Part shown: in pieces, positions 52,587-60,565 of the stretch | How positions within the stretch are numbered: the first letter of the stretch is position 1 | Layout of the letters: each line of letters starts with the position of its first letter | Assembly (NCBI GenBank): GCA_009843915.1 | Contig: VYCM01000141.1 | Location: forward strand, 31,152-95,151 | Direction of reading: 5' to 3' | DNA length: 64,000 nucleotides | Origin: Acidimicrobiaceae bacterium | GTDB lineage: Bacteria > Actinomycetota > Acidimicrobiia > Acidimicrobiales > Aldehydirespiratoraceae | Position numbers and translations under genes: made by a program | The notes under the pieces: model-generated | Database searches by the model: none | What the model saw: the letters and a program-made list of their open reading frames with translations, nothing else | What the model was told of the DNA's origin: nothing

Positions 52587-52592
52587 TACTGT
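52587..52592 (+). promoter_or_regulatory. Candidate -10 element of the second MFS-LivF operon
   Basis: TACTGT would start transcription near 52599 and leave a ~46-nt leader with GAGGGAGAG before ATG 52645. Confidence 0.35.
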
Positions 52593-52644
52593 CTCCGCAC
52601 CGACCGCACCGCTGCCGGTCGGTCGGATCGCCCCGAGGGAGAGA

Positions 52645-54864
52645 ATGGCAGACGACTCGCCCGAGATGACCGGACCCGAGCCGTCGGTCGCCGATCTGGC
52701 GGAGGCGATCCTCGAAGAGGAGGCCAGACGCCGGGCTGAGCAGGCCGAGCGCGACGCTGAGACCATCCTTCCCGACGACCTGCTGCCGGGTGTGGGCGAC
52801 GAGCCCATGACCCTGCGCCAGGGTCTGCGGGCCGGCGGCAAGGCCACCGTGTTCGTCATGTTCCTGCTGGCCTTCATGGACGAGATGCCCCGAGCCATCC
52901 GGGTCCTCGCCCCCGACATACAGGACTCGCTGAACGTCAGCGACACCGTGCTGTTCGGGATCCTCGGCTTCGGCGGCGTGACCCTGGTGCTGGGTGCGGT
53001 TCCCATGGCCGCCCTCGCCGACCGGGTGAAGCGGGTGGCCATCATTCCGGTGGCGTCGGCCTTCTGGGGTGTGACCGCATTCCTGAGCGGCCTGATCGTC
53101 AACCCCTTCCAGCTGTTCCTCACCAACGCGGGTACCGGTTTCGGCCAGGCCTACCGCATTCCTGTGTCGAACTCGCTGCTGGTGGACACCTACCCGATCC
53201 CGGCCCGGAGCCGGATCTTCGCGCTGGAAGGCCTCGGCCGGCCCGTCGGCCAGCTCCTCGGCCCTCTGATAATCGGAGGCATTGCAGCCCTGGTGGGAGG
53301 AGACGAGCCCTGGCGAGCCGCCTTCTTCGCCGTCGCCGCCGGTCCGGTGGTGGCCGCCATCGTGTCGGCCCTGGTACTGCGCGAGCCGCCCAGAGGCCGT
53401 TTCGAGAAGGAGGCCGTGTTCGGCGACGAGCGGGTGCAGGTTGAGGAGTTGCCGGTGTCGATCGGCACCGCCTTCGCCCGGCTCCGCAAGATCAAGACCT
53501 TCTACTACCTGTCCAGCGGCGTGGGCGTCCTCGGCTTCGCCCTCATCGCCATTCCCATTCAGTTCAACCTCCTGCTCGAGGACAAGTACGCCATGGGGCC
53601 CTTCGAGCGGGGTGTCGTCGAGTCCCTCATCTGGGTGGCCGCGTTGATCGGCCTGCCCGTGGCCGGACGGCTGTTCGACCGGGGGTTCCGCCGCGACCCG
53701 GCCGCCATGATGCGCCTGGCGGGCATGCTCGTGATGGCAACCGGCGTGATCTACGCGGTGGCCCTGCCCATGAAGATTCTCGGTGGGCTGGTCGCGTTGA
53801 TGGCCTTGGCCCAGACCCTCATCTCGATGGCGTTCGTGGCCGCTCCCTCGGTGATCGCGGCGGTGTCGCCCTATCGCATCCGGGCCCAGGCCTTCGCCTT
53901 GTTGCCGGTGTTCATATTCCTGATGGGCGGCTTCTTCGGCGGCTTGATCGTCGGCCAGCTCTCCGACGCCTACAACGAGCGCACCGCCATGCTGGTGGCG
54001 GCGCCACCGGCTGCGCTGATCGGTGGCGCCCTCATCGCCTACGGCAGCCGCTTCATCCGCTTCGACATCTCGCGGTCGGTCGAGGAGCTGCTCGAAGAGC
54101 GGGAGGAGCAGCAGCGGGCCGCGGCCGATCCTGCCTCCGTGCCCGCCCTTCAGGTCCACAACCTCGACTTCGCCTACGGAAGCGTGCAGGTGCTGTTCGA
54201 CGTGTCCTTCGAGGTGGCCCGGGGCGAGGTGCTGGCGCTACTGGGGACCAACGGTGCAGGCAAGTCCACCCTGCTGCGGGCCGTCAGCGGGCTCGGCATC
54301 CCGGACCGGGGCGTAGTGAGGCTCGGGGGCCGCACCATCACCTACGCCGAGGCCGAGGACCGTTTCCGCGCCGGGCTGGTGCAGCTCAGGGGCGGGGAGG
54401 GGGTCTTCGACGAACTCTCGGTCGCCGACAACCTCAGAGCCTCAGTATTGGCATCGGGTCTGAGCGACGCCGAGGCCGCGGCCCGGGCCGAGCGGGCGTT
54501 GAGCCTGTTCCCGGCCTTGGCCGAGCGCACCGACCTTGCGGCCCGCGACCTGTCGGGGGGTCAGCAGCAGATGCTGGCGCTGGCCATGGCCCTGATGCAC
54601 GAGCCCGAGGTGTTGCTCATCGACGAGCTCAGCCTGGGGCTCGCTCCCGTCGTGGTGCAGGAGCTTCTCGGGGTGGTGGAGAGTCTGCGCGAGGCCGGGC
54701 AGACGATGGTCATCGTCGAACAGTCGCTCAATGTGGCCCTGGCCTTCGCCGACCGGGCCATCTTCATGGAGAAGGGCCGGATCCGGTTCGAGGGCTCCGC
54801 CCAGGAGCTAGCCGAGCGCGACGATCTGGCTCGGGCGGTGTTCCTGGGAGGCGAGGGCGGATGA
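52645..54864 (+). CDS. MFS permease fused to LivF-type ABC ATPase (copy 2)
   Basis: The 739-residue paralogue of the fusion at 43808 keeps the same plan: acidic start with 'DDLLPGVGDEPMTLRQGLR', a 12-helix MFS-like region (about 65-490; 'ALADRVKRVAIIPVA'), a charged linker 'SVEELLEEREEQQR', and a LivF-like ATPase (about 500-739) with Walker A GTNGAGKS (534-541), LSGGQQQ and Walker B 'VLLIDE'. The Walker and signature motifs look intact, so it should hydrolyse ATP. The MFS half has no obvious proton-coupling residues that I can name. ATG 52645 has GAGGGAGAG just upstream. The stop overlaps a 15-codon mini-ORF leading to the next gene. Confidence 0.88.
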   Translation: MADDSPEMTGPEPSVADLAEAILEEEARRRAEQAERDAETILPDDLLPGVGDEPMTLRQGLRAGGKATVFVMFLLAFMDEMPRAIRVLAPDIQDSLNVSDTVLFGILGFGGVTLVLGAVPMAALADRVKRVAIIPVASAFWGVTAFLSGLIVNPFQLFLTNAGTGFGQAYRIPVSNSLLVDTYPIPARSRIFALEGLGRPVGQLLGPLIIGGIAALVGGDEPWRAAFFAVAAGPVVAAIVSALVLREPPRGRFEKEAVFGDERVQVEELPVSIGTAFARLRKIKTFYYLSSGVGVLGFALIAIPIQFNLLLEDKYAMGPFERGVVESLIWVAALIGLPVAGRLFDRGFRRDPAAMMRLAGMLVMATGVIYAVALPMKILGGLVALMALAQTLISMAFVAAPSVIAAVSPYRIRAQAFALLPVFIFLMGGFFGGLIVGQLSDAYNERTAMLVAAPPAALIGGALIAYGSRFIRFDISRSVEELLEEREEQQRAAADPASVPALQVHNLDFAYGSVQVLFDVSFEVARGEVLALLGTNGAGKSTLLRAVSGLGIPDRGVVRLGGRTITYAEAEDRFRAGLVQLRGGEGVFDELSVADNLRASVLASGLSDAEAAARAERALSLFPALAERTDLAARDLSGGQQQMLALAMALMHEPEVLLIDELSLGLAPVVVQELLGVVESLREAGQTMVIVEQSLNVALAFADRAIFMEKGRIRFEGSAQELAERDDLARAVFLGGEGG

Positions 54865-54908
54865 CCGGCCCGTCGACTGCCGGAGACCCGGGGGCCGGAA
54901 CCCGATGA
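54861..54908 (+). other. 15-codon bridging mini-ORF
   Basis: ATG 54861 overlaps the upstream stop (ATGA) and its own TGA overlaps the next gene's ATG at 54905 (ATGA again). The peptide MTGPSTAGDPGAGTR is unlikely to be functional itself, but ribosomes could be handed through it, coupling the translation of the two importer chains. Confidence 0.35.
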
Positions 54909-57805
54909 TCGAGTTCCTCGGCATCACGGTCGGCCAGCAATCGGTGATGTCGGGCCTGGTGACGGGCCTCACCTACGCGGCCTTCGCGGCGGGGTTCGTG
55001 CTGATCTACCGCTCCACCGGAGTGCTCAACTTCGCCCACGGCGAGGTCGGAGCGTTCGGCGTGGCTCTGTTCGTGCTGCTACTGGCCCAGTACGGCTTGA
55101 ACTGGTGGCTGTCGTTCGTGCTCGCTCTGGCGGCCTGCGCGGCTATCGGTATGGCCATCGAGCTGATCGTGATCAGGCGGCTCTTCGCGTCGCCCCGCCT
55201 CGTAGTGTTGATTGCCACCATCGGCGTGGGCCAGATAGTGCTCTTCGCCAAGTTCAACCTTCCCAGTGTGGTCACACCGGGTCCGATCCCGTCGCCGTTC
55301 AAGGCGACCTGGACGCCGACCGACCATCTCCGCCTCCAGGCCCGCGAGCTGGTGGTACTGGCCGTGATCCCGGTACTGATCGCCGCTCTGGCCTGGTTCA
55401 TCTCGCGCACCCGTTTCGGGCTGGCCGTCCGCGCGTCGGCCTCCAATGCCGACACGGCACGGGTGTACGGCACCTCGCCCCGGCGGACCTCGACGATCGT
55501 GTGGACCATTTCGGGGGCGTTCGCCGCGGCCACCGCCATCTTCCTGGCGCCCCTGCAGGGCATCAACTCGGCCCAGGCCGGGACCGCGGCGATTGCCGAG
55601 CCGCTACTGCTTCGGGTGCTGGTGGTGTCGTTGCTGGCCCGCATGCGCTCGCTTCCCGGCACGCTGGCCGGCGGGGTGGCGGTAGGTGTGGCGGAGGCGC
55701 TCATCCGCAGCAACGTGGACTCGGCCAACCGCTCGGTGGTGGACGTGTACCTGTTCCTGGCCGTGCTGGTGGTGGTTCTGCTGGTGATCCGCAGCACCGG
55801 CGAGCAGGAGTCCTGGTCGCTCGCGCCGCGGGTGCGAGCCATCCCGAGCCGCCTGGAGTCGCTGTGGTGGGTCCGCCGCCTCAACGCCATGGGGTTCGTG
55901 GCCCTCTTCGGGTTCTTCACCCTTCTGGGCGTGACCCTCTCCACCAACAGCTCGCTGTTCACCTGGACGAGCATCGTGCTGTTCGCCATGGTGGTGCTGT
56001 CGATGACCGTGCTGACCGGCTGGGCCGGCCAGCTGTCTCTCGGCCAGTTCGCCTTCGTCGGTCTCGGGGGACTGACCGTTCTAGGGCTGACCCAGGGCAA
56101 CGACATCCCCGTGCCCTTCGACCTGTTCGACCTGTCGCTGGACCTGCCGTGGGCGCTGGCCATGGTGGTGGCCACGACCGTCGGGGTCTTGGTCGCGGTG
56201 ATCGTAGGGCTGCCCGCACTCCGGGTGCGGGGCCTCTTCCTGGCCGTGACCACCCTGGCGTTCGCAGTGGCCTCGGCGACCTGGTTGTTCTTGCAGGACT
56301 TCTTCACCGGGGGCACGACCTTCCCCCGGCCGGCCGACAAGCCGGTGCTCGACATCGGCCCGATCCATGTGGACTTCGGCGCCTCGCGCAAGAACTACTA
56401 CTTCCTGTGCCTGGTCTCGCTGGCGGTGGCGGCCGCAGTGGTCGCCCGGCTGCGCCGCACCGGTATCGGGCGGTCGTGGATAGCGGTGCGCGACAACGAG
56501 GAGATGGCCGCGGCGTCCACCGTGTCGCCCACGCGAATGAAGCTGACGGCCTTCGGCGTGGCCGGAGGCATAGCGGCCTTCTCCGGCGGACTGCTCGTGA
56601 CCCTGGTGCCCTCGCTGCAGCCCGACACGCTGTTCCGGGCCAGCGAATCGATCGTAGTCGTGGCCACCGCCATCATCGGAGGTCTGGGATCGGTGGCCGG
56701 TCCAATCCTCGGAGCGCTATGGGTCCGGGGAATCCCCCAGATGATTCCCGAGGAGCTGGACGACCTAGTGCGGCTGGTGACCAGCAGCATCGGCCTGCTG
56801 GTGCTGCTCATGTACTTCCCTGGCGGCCTGCTTCAGATCCTCTACAGCATCCGGGACAAGCTGCTCGAGCGGGCCGATCGCAGGATGGGGGAGCGGGAGG
56901 CCGCAGCCCGTGCGGCACTCTCGCCCGTTGACGAGGCCTCGGAGGCGCCTGAGCCGCGCCGGCCCCCTTCGCCTGTGATGGGCGGCCCCGCTCCGGCCGC
57001 GCCCGAGCCGGGGCCGGCGCTCCAGACTCGGGACGTGTCGGTGCACTTCGGCGGCAACACCGCGGTCGACCAGGTCTCGGTGCATGTCGACCACGGCGAG
57101 TTGGTGGGCTTGATCGGGACCAACGGCGCGGGCAAGTCCACACTCCTCAACGCCATCAGCGGCTTCGTTCCCGCTGACGGGCGGGTATTCGTGCTCGGAA
57201 CGGACGTAACTGCCCGGCGGTCACCGGCCCGTCACGCCCGCGGCCTGGGTCGGGGCTTCCAGGGTGCCCGCGTCTATCCGGGCCTCACCGTGCGCGAGTC
57301 GCTGATGGTCGCCCTGGAGGCCCGGTCGCGCTCGAATCTGGCGGCATCGATGACCGGGCTGCCGCCGTCGCCCGGCCAGGAGAGGACCAAGCGTTCCGAA
57401 GCCGACGAGATCATCGACTACATGGGCCTCAAGCGCTACGCCGATCATTTCGTGGCCACGCTGTCGACCGGCACCCGCCGCATCGTGGAGCTCTCCAGCC
57501 TGCTGGCGGTCCATGCCCGTGTGCTGCTGCTGGACGAGCCGACGGGCGGGGTGGCCCAGCGTGAGGCCGAGGCGTTCGGACCGCTCATCAAGCAGGTGCA
57601 GGCCGAGCTGGACGCCGCGGTGATCGTCATCGAGCACGACATGCCGCTGGTCATGGGAATCAGTGACCGCGTCTACTGCCTCGAGGCGGGCGCGGTGATC
57701 GCGGAGGGCCCTCCGGAGCAGGTCCGCCGCGATCCGCTCGTTATCGCCAGCTACCTCGGCACGTCCGACCTGGCCATCGGCCGCTCCGGCCCCTCAGCGC
57801 GCTAG
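54905..57805 (+). CDS. LivH-LivM-LivG fusion protein (copy 2)
   Basis: A 966-residue protein: LivH (about 1-305; 'FVLIYRSTGVLNFAHGEVG'), LivM (about 330-645; 'VLTGWAGQLSLGQFAFVGLG', 'GIGRSWIAVRDNEE') and LivG (about 710-966; Walker A GTNGAGKS at 738-745; Walker B 'VLLLDEPTGGV'). A Pro/Ala-rich linker joins LivM and LivG. As in copy 1 the signature is degenerate (LSTGT). Its LivH 'NFAHGE' is closer to textbook LivH/UrtB than copy 1's 'NFAVGN'. It pairs with the upstream MFS-LivF chain and presumably the divergent binding protein. Confidence 0.9.
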   Translation: MIEFLGITVGQQSVMSGLVTGLTYAAFAAGFVLIYRSTGVLNFAHGEVGAFGVALFVLLLAQYGLNWWLSFVLALAACAAIGMAIELIVIRRLFASPRLVVLIATIGVGQIVLFAKFNLPSVVTPGPIPSPFKATWTPTDHLRLQARELVVLAVIPVLIAALAWFISRTRFGLAVRASASNADTARVYGTSPRRTSTIVWTISGAFAAATAIFLAPLQGINSAQAGTAAIAEPLLLRVLVVSLLARMRSLPGTLAGGVAVGVAEALIRSNVDSANRSVVDVYLFLAVLVVVLLVIRSTGEQESWSLAPRVRAIPSRLESLWWVRRLNAMGFVALFGFFTLLGVTLSTNSSLFTWTSIVLFAMVVLSMTVLTGWAGQLSLGQFAFVGLGGLTVLGLTQGNDIPVPFDLFDLSLDLPWALAMVVATTVGVLVAVIVGLPALRVRGLFLAVTTLAFAVASATWLFLQDFFTGGTTFPRPADKPVLDIGPIHVDFGASRKNYYFLCLVSLAVAAAVVARLRRTGIGRSWIAVRDNEEMAAASTVSPTRMKLTAFGVAGGIAAFSGGLLVTLVPSLQPDTLFRASESIVVVATAIIGGLGSVAGPILGALWVRGIPQMIPEELDDLVRLVTSSIGLLVLLMYFPGGLLQILYSIRDKLLERADRRMGEREAAARAALSPVDEASEAPEPRRPPSPVMGGPAPAAPEPGPALQTRDVSVHFGGNTAVDQVSVHVDHGELVGLIGTNGAGKSTLLNAISGFVPADGRVFVLGTDVTARRSPARHARGLGRGFQGARVYPGLTVRESLMVALEARSRSNLAASMTGLPPSPGQERTKRSEADEIIDYMGLKRYADHFVATLSTGTRRIVELSSLLAVHARVLLLDEPTGGVAQREAEAFGPLIKQVQAELDAAVIVIEHDMPLVMGISDRVYCLEAGAVIAEGPPEQVRRDPLVIASYLGTSDLAIGRSGPSAR

Positions 57806-57817
57806 CCCGCGCCGCAA

Positions 57818-57830
57818 CCGCCCCGGGCGG
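57818..57830 (+). terminator. Possible hairpin terminator after the second importer operon
   Basis: CCGCC-CCG-GGCGG forms a 5-bp GC stem just after the LivHMG stop. There is no U-tract; weak evidence. Confidence 0.3.
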
Positions 57831-57876
57831 CCCGGTCAGGGACGGCGGCGGGCCGGCATGACAGACTTGATCGCTG

Positions 57877-58860
57877 ATGAGGCAGTTCATCGGCGTGCTG
57901 GCCCAAGCCGACAGCGAGGCCCTGCTGCACGATCCGTTGACCCACACCGACTGGATCAAGGCCGGGATCGTGCTGGTCGCCACCGTCGTGCTGGCGATAT
58001 CGCTGTCCAAGATCCTCCGCCGGACCGTGTCCCGAGGCATCGGTCACGGCTTCGCCGCCATCCTCATCTCCCGTTTCTTGGGCTACGCGGTGTTCATTGT
58101 CGGGCTGTCGTACGCGCTGACCGTGCTGGGAGTGCGGGTGGGCCCGCTGCTCGGCGCGCTGGGGCTCGGCGGCCTGGTGCTCGCGCTGGCCCTCCAGGGC
58201 GTCGTCGGCAACTTCGTGTCGTCGCTGATCCTGCAGGCCCGCCGGCCCTACACGGTGGGCGACACCGTCGAGCTCGACGGGCGCTTGGGTGTGGTCGAGG
58301 ACATCGACTCCCGCACTACCCAGATCCGCGGCCTCGACGGCACCCACATCCGCATCCCGAATGCCAATGTGGCCGCGGCCACCATCGTCAACCTGACCCG
58401 AGAGACGGTGAGGCGTAGTTCGCTGGCCGTCGGGGTGGCCTATGACACCGATCTCCAGCAGGCGACCGACGCCATCTACGAGGCTCTCGACCGGGTGCCC
58501 CGGGTGTTGGCGGATCCGGAGCCGGCGGTGAACCTCGACAGTTTCGGCGATTCCAGCATCGGGTTCAACGTGCTCTACTGGCATGCCAGCGACGTTCCCT
58601 CCGAACTGGCCACCCGACACGACCTGGTGCTGGCCGTTCATCAGGCGTTCGCAGCCTCCTCCATCACCATCGCGTTCCCGCAGGTGACGGTGTGGAGCGG
58701 CCAGCCGCGACCCGACCGGCTGTACGGAGGCAGTGTCGGCGATGTGCGCGTCGAGTACCCCGGCCTGGACACCACCGAGGCCGGTCAGGGACGCCGCGCC
58801 GGCGCTTGGCGTCGTGGAGGTCGCCGCCGGTCCGACCCGGAGCCGCCCGACGATCAATAG
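57877..58860 (+). CDS. MscS-family mechanosensitive ion channel
   Basis: A 327-residue small-conductance mechanosensitive channel: three N-terminal TM helices, the third being the Gly/Ala-rich pore helix 'GPLLGALGLGGLVLALALQG' followed by 'VVGNFVSSLI'. The cytosolic beta domain has 'ARRPYTVGDTVEL' and 'TTQIRGLDGTHIRIPNANV', and a mixed C-terminal vestibule ends with a basic tail. It releases solutes during osmotic down-shock. It lies just after the importer operon but has its own gap; the ORF is convergent with the TauE gene. Confidence 0.92.
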   Translation: MRQFIGVLAQADSEALLHDPLTHTDWIKAGIVLVATVVLAISLSKILRRTVSRGIGHGFAAILISRFLGYAVFIVGLSYALTVLGVRVGPLLGALGLGGLVLALALQGVVGNFVSSLILQARRPYTVGDTVELDGRLGVVEDIDSRTTQIRGLDGTHIRIPNANVAAATIVNLTRETVRRSSLAVGVAYDTDLQQATDAIYEALDRVPRVLADPEPAVNLDSFGDSSIGFNVLYWHASDVPSELATRHDLVLAVHQAFAASSITIAFPQVTVWSGQPRPDRLYGGSVGDVRVEYPGLDTTEAGQGRRAGAWRRGGRRRSDPEPPDDQ

Positions 58861-58888
58861 CCGGACTAGCCGGGCTCGTCTCGCGGCG

Positions 58889-59632
58889 CTAGCCGGTGAA
58901 GGCCCGGACCACCAGGGTCACTCCTGCGGCCGCCAGCAATCCCAGGACTACCCGGTCGAACTGCGAGCCCGACAGCCTGGCCCGCAGGCGCTCACCGATG
59001 GGCAGCATGGCCAGCACCGGCCCGAAGCCGATCGCAGCCGCGATCAACCGGTCCGAGTCGTAGGCGCCGATGGAGGCCAGGGAGGAGATCTGGGCCAGGC
59101 CGGCGATCAGGAACAGGACCGACAACGCGAAGATGTAGGCGTCGCGGGGCAGCCGGTAGGCGTAGAGCCACGATCCGATGATCGGCCCCGACACACCCAC
59201 GGCCCCCTGCATCACGCCCGAGACGAGACCGACGGCCGGCGAGGCCCGCCGGGCCGCCTCTGCTGGCACGGTGATGTCGCCGAACCACAGCGACCTGACC
59301 ACGAACAGCAGCACCGCGGCGGCCAGCACGATCAGGAGAGGCCGTTCGGGCGCCGACACCAGGACGAACGTGCCGGCCACCGCCCCCGCGGCCGATGTCG
59401 CCGACAGGACGAACACGTCGCGGGCCTCGGAACGGGCGTGGCGGGTGCGCCAGCCGACCAGCATGTTGGCTGCGGCGTTGGGAAGAGTTATGGCCGCCAC
59501 CGCCGTCTCGATGCCGATGAGGGGCGCCAGGATCGGTATGGCTATCAGCGGATAGCCGAGCCCGGTGGCGCTCTTGGCCAGCATGGCCAGCGCCGAGGCC
59601 ACGCCGACCACGATCAGCTCGGCGGTGCTCAC
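58889..59632 (-). CDS. TauE/SafE family sulfite/sulfonate exporter-like permease
   Basis: A 247-residue polytopic protein with about 8 hydrophobic segments and the family's duplicated pattern ('SATGLGYPLIAIPILAPLIG' near the start, 'LVSGVMQGAVGVSGPIIGSW' in the second half). TauE/SafE proteins export sulfite, sulfoacetate or other anions; the substrate here is unknown. GTG 59632 overlaps the cupin stop, so it is the last gene of a four-gene minus-strand operon (MFS-SnoaL-cupin-TauE). Confidence 0.87.
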   Translation of the reverse strand: MSTAELIVVGVASALAMLAKSATGLGYPLIAIPILAPLIGIETAVAAITLPNAAANMLVGWRTRHARSEARDVFVLSATSAAGAVAGTFVLVSAPERPLLIVLAAAVLLFVVRSLWFGDITVPAEAARRASPAVGLVSGVMQGAVGVSGPIIGSWLYAYRLPRDAYIFALSVLFLIAGLAQISSLASIGAYDSDRLIAAAIGFGPVLAMLPIGERLRARLSGSQFDRVVLGLLAAAGVTLVVRAFTG

Positions 59633-60141
59633 TCCTCTGGCTCTGCGCCGGTGGCAACGGAGTCGAGCCAGCGGCTGCGCTCGTCGGCGAGCCAGTCCGG
59701 GAAGTCGATCTCAGGGTCGGGGAGCGGGGTGACCCCGCGCGCCGAGCAGGCGTCGGTGAAGGCGTCCGGGTCGTCGCTCCAGCTGCGGGGGTCGCCCAGC
59801 ATCACCTCGAAGAGGGCGCATCCCGCCTCCCCGGCGACGAGTGGACCGAACTGGGCGCCTTCAGGCAACTCGATGTGGGTGCCGGCCTCGCAGAGCTCGT
59901 CGCCCACCAGGATCTCGCCCTCCAGCACGAACACGACGTGCGGAGAGCGGTGGCCGTGGCGCCGCACCACCATGCCGGGGTCGTAGCGGGCATAGAGCGA
60001 CAGGTAGGGCGGGGCGGCGCGGAAGGCGAACCACTTCTCCCAAACCGATGATTCAGTGCCGTCGGCGTTGCGCTGCGCCTTGACCCGCTGCCACGGCACG
60101 GCGGAGTCATCGATGCGCCGGATGGTCGGGCCGCCGCTCAT
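59629..60141 (-). CDS. Cupin-domain protein
   Basis: A 170-residue protein with one cupin barrel: motif 1 'PGMVVRRHGHRSPHVVFVLEGE' region (His-x-His metal ligands) and motif 2 'GTHIELPEGAQFGPL'. These resemble anti-sigma ChrR-like or dioxygenase cupins; the second-motif His is not obvious, so catalysis is uncertain. ATG 60141 overlaps the upstream SnoaL-like stop (ATGA); the longer upstream frame is not supported. Confidence 0.78.
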   Translation of the reverse strand: MSGGPTIRRIDDSAVPWQRVKAQRNADGTESSVWEKWFAFRAAPPYLSLYARYDPGMVVRRHGHRSPHVVFVLEGEILVGDELCEAGTHIELPEGAQFGPLVAGEAGCALFEVMLGDPRSWSDDPDAFTDACSARGVTPLPDPEIDFPDWLADERSRWLDSVATGAEPEE

Positions 60142-60548
60142 TGTGCCGACCAGTCCGTGCCGGGCTGGTGAAGGGCCCACAACTCGGCTATGCGCCCGCC
60201 CTCGATCCGGTATTGCCCCAACCAGGCCAGCGACATCGGTGCCGCAGTGGCCAGGCTCACCCCTCGCAGTGTGAGCCGGATCCATACCGTGAGGCCGTCG
60301 GCGGTGACGGAGTCGATGCTCACCTCGGTGGCCCGGACAGCCTCGAAGGCGTCGGCGAGTCGTCGACGGTACTCGTGGCGGGTCAGGGACTGTGTGCCTT
60401 CGGCGGTGTGGCGCACGACCGGGTCGGTCACCAGGTCTTCCAGCGCGTCGAGATCCTGCTCGAGCCAGACCCTCTCCCAGTAGGCGCGCACCACCGACTC
60501 GGCGGAAGCCGCGCCCGCGGCATGATCGCTGTCCGTATCGCCGGCCAT
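60138..60548 (-). CDS. SnoaL-like / NTF2-fold protein
   Basis: A 136-residue alpha+beta-barrel protein: 'VVRAYWERVWLEQDLDALED' (helix-strand start), 'TRHEYRRRLADAFEAV', ending 'QYRIEGGRIAELWALHQPG'. SnoaL-like proteins are polyketide cyclases or ester-metabolism enzymes, or simply ligand-binding. ATG 60548 is chosen because GAGGAGG precedes it by 5 nt; ATG 60569, overlapping the upstream stop, is an alternative that adds seven residues. Confidence 0.8.
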   Translation of the reverse strand: MAGDTDSDHAAGAASAESVVRAYWERVWLEQDLDALEDLVTDPVVRHTAEGTQSLTRHEYRRRLADAFEAVRATEVSIDSVTADGLTVWIRLTLRGVSLATAAPMSLAWLGQYRIEGGRIAELWALHQPGTDWSAQ

Positions 60549-60565
60549 GGCTGCCTCCTCTCTAC

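Noticed and set aside
52198..52644. Long N-terminal extension of the second MFS-LivF gene
   Set aside because: Its residues are a shadow of the binding-protein gene; a good ribosome-binding site marks ATG 52645.
52426..54159. 577-codon minus-strand frame rich in His/Gly/Gln
   Set aside because: It is antisense to the second MFS-LivF gene and shares the composition of other shadows.
58859..58897. Repeated TAGCCGG words between mscS and the TauE gene
   Set aside because: Three irregularly spaced 7-mers in a GC-rich gap; no consistent inverted or direct repeat structure.
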